Shown piece by piece: positions 60,539 through 64,000 of a stretch of 64,000 bases of DNA. The DNA is from Pseudobacteriovorax sp. (GTDB taxonomy: Bacteria; Bdellovibrionota_B; Oligoflexia; Oligoflexales; Oligoflexaceae). Numbering within the stretch: the stretch's first letter is position 1; every line of letters starts with the position of its first letter. Location of the stretch: the NCBI GenBank assembly GCA_013215145.1, contig JABSRP010000026.1, forward strand, positions 1 through 64,000, in the 5' to 3' direction. The translations under genes were made by a program, and so were the position numbers. The notes below the pieces were generated by a model that was not told the origin of the DNA, made no database searches, and saw nothing but the letters and a program-made list of their open reading frames with translations.

Positions 60539-61120
60539 ATGACAGAGGCTCAAGCAGATATTTGGTCAAAGCACATTGCTAAGAATGTACTGACACTGCG
60601 GCTTGCGCGGCAATGGAGCCAGTCTCAACTAGCCAAGAGTTCCAGTATTCCGCGCTCGACGATCTCAAATATCGAAAGTGGAACCAGCAACCCATCGATT
60701 CAAGTGTTGGCCGGTTTATGTCAAGCTCTCGACATCTCCTTGGAAGAGTTAACTAGCGCTCCGAAGAATGATTGCATGCTAACCAAGGCTGCGTCGCTCA
60801 AGCCAAAGTCGAAAAGCTCCCGAGTGGTCCAGCTTCTCGATCTTCTACCAGAGTCTATCTTAGGGCTTGAGTTCGATCGGATGACATTCAAACCAGGAGC
60901 CAGGTTTCAAGGTAGCCCTCATTTGTTAGGAACCCGAGAATTTATGATATGTTTGCGAGGGTCTGTGGAAGTTTATATCGCCGGCGAAAGGTATTTAGTC
61001 GAAGAGGGTGATGTTCTTGCTTTTCCCGGTGACCAAGCTCATAGCTACCTGGCAGATGGTACTTTAGGGGCAGACTGTATTAGTGTTGTAAGCCTTAGTC
61101 CAGCTAAAATCTTAGGATAG
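60539..61120 (+). CDS. XRE-family regulator with C-terminal cupin
   Basis: A 193-residue transcription regulator. An XRE helix-turn-helix (residues of about 15-70: QWSQSQLAKSSSIPRSTISN, IESGTSNPSI, LCQALDISLEEL) is joined to a cupin sensor domain (about 100-185: GSPHLLGTREFMICLRGSVE, LVEEGDVLAFPGDQAHSYL). Such proteins usually repress small metabolic operons and respond to a small ligand in the cupin. A GACAGGAG site precedes the ATG. It faces the SDR/QueA-like operon over a 14-bp palindrome. The 3' end overlaps the convergent HNH gene by 17 bp. Confidence 0.88.
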   Translation: MTEAQADIWSKHIAKNVLTLRLARQWSQSQLAKSSSIPRSTISNIESGTSNPSIQVLAGLCQALDISLEELTSAPKNDCMLTKAASLKPKSKSSRVVQLLDLLPESILGLEFDRMTFKPGARFQGSPHLLGTREFMICLRGSVEVYIAGERYLVEEGDVLAFPGDQAHSYLADGTLGADCISVVSLSPAKILG

Positions 61121-61760
61121 CTTCCCCAATCTGACAACCCACAGCCTCGTGAAAAGGCAGACGATCTTTGTCTTTGCAAAATGCGCGAAAGGCCATAACT
61201 AAGGTGAGGGATTCTTCCGTCTTACAATGTTTGGGAAACAATGCCTTCAAGACTACCGTACCTTCTAGTTGATATTTATCGAGGATCGCCTGCCAACGTT
61301 TTAAATAACCACATTTATCGCGGGCCGGTAGCCATTGATGTGGTCCTTTCGCACCTTTTTGACGATTCAGCCTTTTGTCGGTAATCACCAAATTATCCGT
61401 GTCGTTACTGAAGGTAATGCGCCTTTCCTTCGACCACGACTTAGCGCCATGCTCGAAGGCAAACTTTAAGGGGACCACATGATCAACATCAACCTTACTA
61501 GCGCGATTGAAGGTTTTACCACTGTATTCATCGTACCATTCTCCTTTCGCTACCACACATGAGGATTTACCTTTTTGTTTGCTTCGCTTAAAACTGACCT
61601 CTGCTAAACTCCGCTTTATGAGTAACTCCGCCCTTGTGTCTTGGCAATCGCGATCCTGATCATCCCAACCATGACCAAAGTCGGACCGATGATAGGTCTT
61701 TGCAAAAAGCGACATATTGGCTATCCAAATGGCGAACATGAAAAAAACTAGGATTTGCAT
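61104..61760 (-). CDS. Secreted HNH endonuclease, GmrSD/DUF1524-like
   Basis: A 218-residue protein with a signal peptide (to about 20). The nuclease part has the HNH layout: VDVDHVVPLKFAFEHGAKSW (metal-binding Asp-His), FSNDTDNLVITDKRLNRQKG and KGPHQWLPARDKCGY. This is the arrangement of DUF1524-type HNH enzymes that are secreted, often for nutrient DNA use or competition. It should nick or cut DNA outside the cytoplasm, so no immunity gene is required, and none is seen. Four to five Cys may form disulfides after export. Confidence 0.82.
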   Translation of the reverse strand: MQILVFFMFAIWIANMSLFAKTYHRSDFGHGWDDQDRDCQDTRAELLIKRSLAEVSFKRSKQKGKSSCVVAKGEWYDEYSGKTFNRASKVDVDHVVPLKFAFEHGAKSWSKERRITFSNDTDNLVITDKRLNRQKGAKGPHQWLPARDKCGYLKRWQAILDKYQLEGTVVLKALFPKHCKTEESLTLVMAFRAFCKDKDRLPFHEAVGCQIGEAILRF

Positions 61761-61927
61761 GACAACCTCAAAGAGACATATAGGTTTGGTAAGCTCATAA
61801 AAAGATATAGTATTTTCGATTTTTCCCCCACAAAAATCCTGAGTAAAAGACTACGTCATGACGCCAGTTGCCCGGATGGTAGGAATAAGATAAAAAATGG
61901 GTCTCTACCAACGGAATGGGAGGTCCA

Positions 61928-62611
61928 ATGACTCAGCTAGAACACTCTATGTTTCAAAGAGTTTTTTTTCCTGCTGAAGATGAAAATCGGAGTCAGCAGA
62001 GTTTAATGCTACAAAAAGTACTAAGGTTCCAAGTACCCTCCGATATTACGGTAGCCAAAGCAAAACTTGTTGTGTTTGACTTTGAGACCACCGGTCTCGA
62101 TTCAACCAAAGATCGTATTATTGAGATCGGTGCCTTGGCTGTGGAAGACGGTAAGGCCGTTGGTGAGTTTTCGACTCTCATCAAACCTGATATTCTGCTA
62201 CCAGAGACGGCAGCTAAAATTACAGGAATCACCGAAGCAATGTTGGCTGACAAACCATCCATTGAAGATAAGTGGGGCGAGTTTCTAGCATTTATCGAAG
62301 GCTCCATACTAGTGGCCCACAATGCAGAATTCGATATGGCTTTTCTTAGACGAGCGAGTGCTCGACTCGGGTACCAAGTGCACTGGCCATGTTTTTGTAC
62401 TCTTAAGCTAGCAAGACAACTACTTCCTGATCTAGAGAGCAAAAACCTCGACTCATTGGCTCAACATTACGGGCTGACGTTTGAGGCTAGGCACAGATCT
62501 ATTGGTGACTGTAAGGTGACCAGTGCAGTGTTGCAATCGTTTTTAACCAACGAAGGAAAATCGCTTAAATCTTGGGAAGATTTTTCTCCCTATGCAGTTA
62601 ACGATCAGTAA
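61928..62611 (+). CDS. DnaQ-like 3'-5' exonuclease (DEDDh), second copy
   Basis: A 227-residue DEDDh exonuclease with a 48-residue N-terminal extension. ExoI is VVFDFETTGLDS, ExoII LVAHNAEFDMAF and ExoIII HRSIGDCKVT, so all catalytic residues are present. The ETAAKITGITEAMLADKPSI stretch is typical of the PolC/epsilon-like group. The role is probably proofreading or repair. I use the ATG at 61928 with GGGAGG upstream, not the one at 61916. Its stop lies 28 bp before the carboxylase gene. Confidence 0.87.
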   Translation: MTQLEHSMFQRVFFPAEDENRSQQSLMLQKVLRFQVPSDITVAKAKLVVFDFETTGLDSTKDRIIEIGALAVEDGKAVGEFSTLIKPDILLPETAAKITGITEAMLADKPSIEDKWGEFLAFIEGSILVAHNAEFDMAFLRRASARLGYQVHWPCFCTLKLARQLLPDLESKNLDSLAQHYGLTFEARHRSIGDCKVTSAVLQSFLTNEGKSLKSWEDFSPYAVNDQ

Positions 62612-62639
62612 TATTCTTTAAAGGGCAGAAGGAAAACAC

Positions 62640-64000
62640 ATGTTCATCCAAACAAAAGTCGACCCAGAAGACGGCGACTTTAAGGCAAATTATGAGTTTC
62701 ATAGCGCACTCGCCGAAGATCTTGACGCAAAAAAACAGGCTGCCTTAGAAGGTGGTGGAGCACGCACTAAAGAAAAACTTGCCGCACAAGGAAAGATGCC
62801 TGTTAGGGAAAGGATCGAAGGTCTGATTGATCCGGGTACAAGCTTTCTTGAGCTTTCTACTCTAGCCGGAAAAGATCTTTATGATACTGATGTTCCGTCG
62901 GCGGGTATTGTCACAGGTGTGGGGACCATCCACGGTAGGCCTTGCATGATCGTGGCGAATGATCCTTCCGTCAAAGGCGGCACATACTTTCCCGTAACTG
63001 TTAAAAAGCACCTTCGCGCTCAAGAGATAGCTGCGGAGAATCACTTGCCCTGTATTTATCTTGTGGATTCAGGTGGAGCGTTCCTGCCGATGCAAGACGA
63101 GGTGTTTCCGGATAAAGACGATTTTGGTCGCATATTTTATAACCAGGCGCGGATGAGTGCAGCTGGGATCCCTCAAATCTCTGCCGTTCATGGGTTCTGC
63201 ACAGCTGGTGGGGCATACATTCCTGCCATGTCAGATCAAAGTGTGATTGTAAAAGGTACGGGAACCATTTTCCTCGCAGGCCCTCCTCTTGTTAAGGCAG
63301 CTACAGGAGAAGATGTTACCGCGGAAGATCTGGGAGGAGCCAAGGTCCATACCAGTATCAGCGGAGTTGCCGATCATATGGCCGAGTCTGACGCTCATGC
63401 ACTAGAGATACTTAGACAGATTGTGCGCTACTTGGGACCTAGTAAACGAGCGGCGACCCAATTGATCGATCCACAGGAACCATTTTACTCCCGGGAGAGT
63501 ATTATGGGCCTACTTCCCAAGGATCCAAAAAAGGCTTTTGACATCAGAGAGGTCATTGCCCGCATCGTTGATGGATCAGAATTATTCGAATTTAAACCCA
63601 ACTACGGAACCACCTTAGTCACAGGCTTTGCTCATATAGAAGGGATACCGGTCGGTATTATCGCAAATAATGGAGTCCTGTTCTCAGAAAGCGCCTTAAA
63701 AGGCTGTCACTTTATTGAACTTTGCACACAAGAAAATATTCCGATCCTATTTTTACAAAATGTCACCGGCTTTATCGTAGGTAAAAAATATGAACACGGC
63801 GGTATAGCCAAAGATGGTGCAAAATTGGTCCACGCCGTTGCCAATGCCAATGTCCCTAAGCTAACCCTCATCGTTGGAGGAAGTTATGGTGCCGGTAACT
63901 ATGGTATGTGCGGACGGGCCTATAATCCGAAATTTCTGTTTATGTGGCCCAATGCGAAAATATCGGTCATGGGAGGCGAGCAAGCTGCCAATGTCCTTGC
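62640..64000 (+). CDS. Methylcrotonyl-CoA carboxylase carboxyltransferase (beta) subunit, 5' part
   Basis: The first 453 codons of an acyl-CoA carboxylase carboxyltransferase gene that continues beyond the window. The sequence is close to MccB/MCC-beta: [77 protein letters not shown] and the C-terminal-domain [20 protein letters not shown]. It carboxylates 3-methylcrotonyl-CoA in leucine breakdown using a biotinylated alpha subunit; a related branched or geranyl-CoA substrate is possible. AAGG lies 7 bases before the ATG. Its alpha subunit would need the BirA domain at 42525-44018. Confidence 0.9.
   Translation, partial: MFIQTKVDPEDGDFKANYEFHSALAEDLDAKKQAALEGGGARTKEKLAAQGKMPVRERIEGLIDPGTSFLELSTLAGKDLYDTDVPSAGIVTGVGTIHGRPCMIVANDPSVKGGTYFPVTVKKHLRAQEIAAENHLPCIYLVDSGGAFLPMQDEVFPDKDDFGRIFYNQARMSAAGIPQISAVHGFCTAGGAYIPAMSDQSVIVKGTGTIFLAGPPLVKAATGEDVTAEDLGGAKVHTSISGVADHMAESDAHALEILRQIVRYLGPSKRAATQLIDPQEPFYSRESIMGLLPKDPKKAFDIREVIARIVDGSELFEFKPNYGTTLVTGFAHIEGIPVGIIANNGVLFSESALKGCHFIELCTQENIPILFLQNVTGFIVGKKYEHGGIAKDGAKLVHAVANANVPKLTLIVGGSYGAGNYGMCGRAYNPKFLFMWPNAKISVMGGEQAANVL

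Overview
The window is a stretch of chromosome from a Gram-negative bacterium with moderate, slightly AT-leaning base composition. Lipoprotein signal peptides, a TonB-type protein, a CcmF/CcmH cytochrome c maturation locus, HD-GYP proteins, hybrid histidine kinases and a TIGR02147-type regulator together suggest the deltaproteobacterial/Bdellovibrionota side of the tree, perhaps an Oligoflexia-like organism. That placement is inference from gene families; there is no rRNA here. I see no insertion sequence, phage, CRISPR array, tRNA or rRNA. Coding density is high, and genes sit on both strands in short operons, many with 1-8 bp stop/start overlaps.

Layout. 0-5 kb: an Asn/Asp-repeat lipoprotein, its terminator, a strongly structured non-coding stretch, then a leftward group (hslO, TonB-like, YejF-like ABC ATPase, sigma-70-family factor). 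5.8-12.3 kb: a DUF482 GNAT-like protein, an alpha/beta hydrolase, a CBS-kinase-receiver protein, and a kelch protein carrying an HExxH motif, coupled to a TIGR02147 regulator whose upstream DNA is full of inverted repeats. 12.6-19.9 kb: an AI-2E-family permease, a CX4CH haem-lipoprotein candidate, YbaN-like, the tldD-pmbA-bcp operon, a lipoprotein and an SH3/coiled-coil protein. 20-30 kb: a metallophosphatase, a cysteine-cluster-free tandem relative of the menaquinone enzymes MqnC/MqnE, a DEDDh exonuclease, a GAF-HD-GYP protein, aat, rpsU, a YigZ-family gene, and an operon of a DUF4442 protein, a CcmI-C-like protein and a third TldD-like protease.

30-38 kb: a Gly-Asp-Asn repeat lipoprotein with a near-consensus promoter and strong terminator, a second HD-GYP protein, a leftward ccmF-ccmH-ccmI-like operon with two unusual tail genes, and mtaB. 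37-46 kb: an M48-like protease, thiI (with rhodanese domain), a DOMON-like protein, a PAS-kinase-receiver hybrid, nadC coupled to a BirA-CoaX fusion, and a RomR-like receiver protein. 46-57 kb: an RdgC-like protein, an ICMT-like methyltransferase, a 600-residue disordered protein, efp, an NlpC/P60-like hydrolase with two CX2CX2C motifs, methyltransferases, a PanP-like decarboxylase, two membrane/envelope proteins and a 53-codon gene behind a 14-bp palindrome. 57-64 kb: YkvA-like, Bax-inhibitor-1-like, a QueA-paralogue/SDR pair facing an XRE-cupin regulator over a 14-bp palindrome, a secreted HNH nuclease, a second DEDDh exonuclease, and the 5' part of a methylcrotonyl-CoA carboxylase beta gene that runs off the window.

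Most genes are housekeeping or envelope/signalling functions. The best candidates for undescribed biology are the tandem Mqn-like pseudoenzyme (21.2-22.9 kb), the Cys-rich NlpC-like protein (50.4-51.1 kb), the QueA-like/SDR/XRE-cupin module (58.6-61.1 kb), the third TldD-like operon (27.4-30.0 kb) and the structured RNA region near 1.04-1.14 kb.
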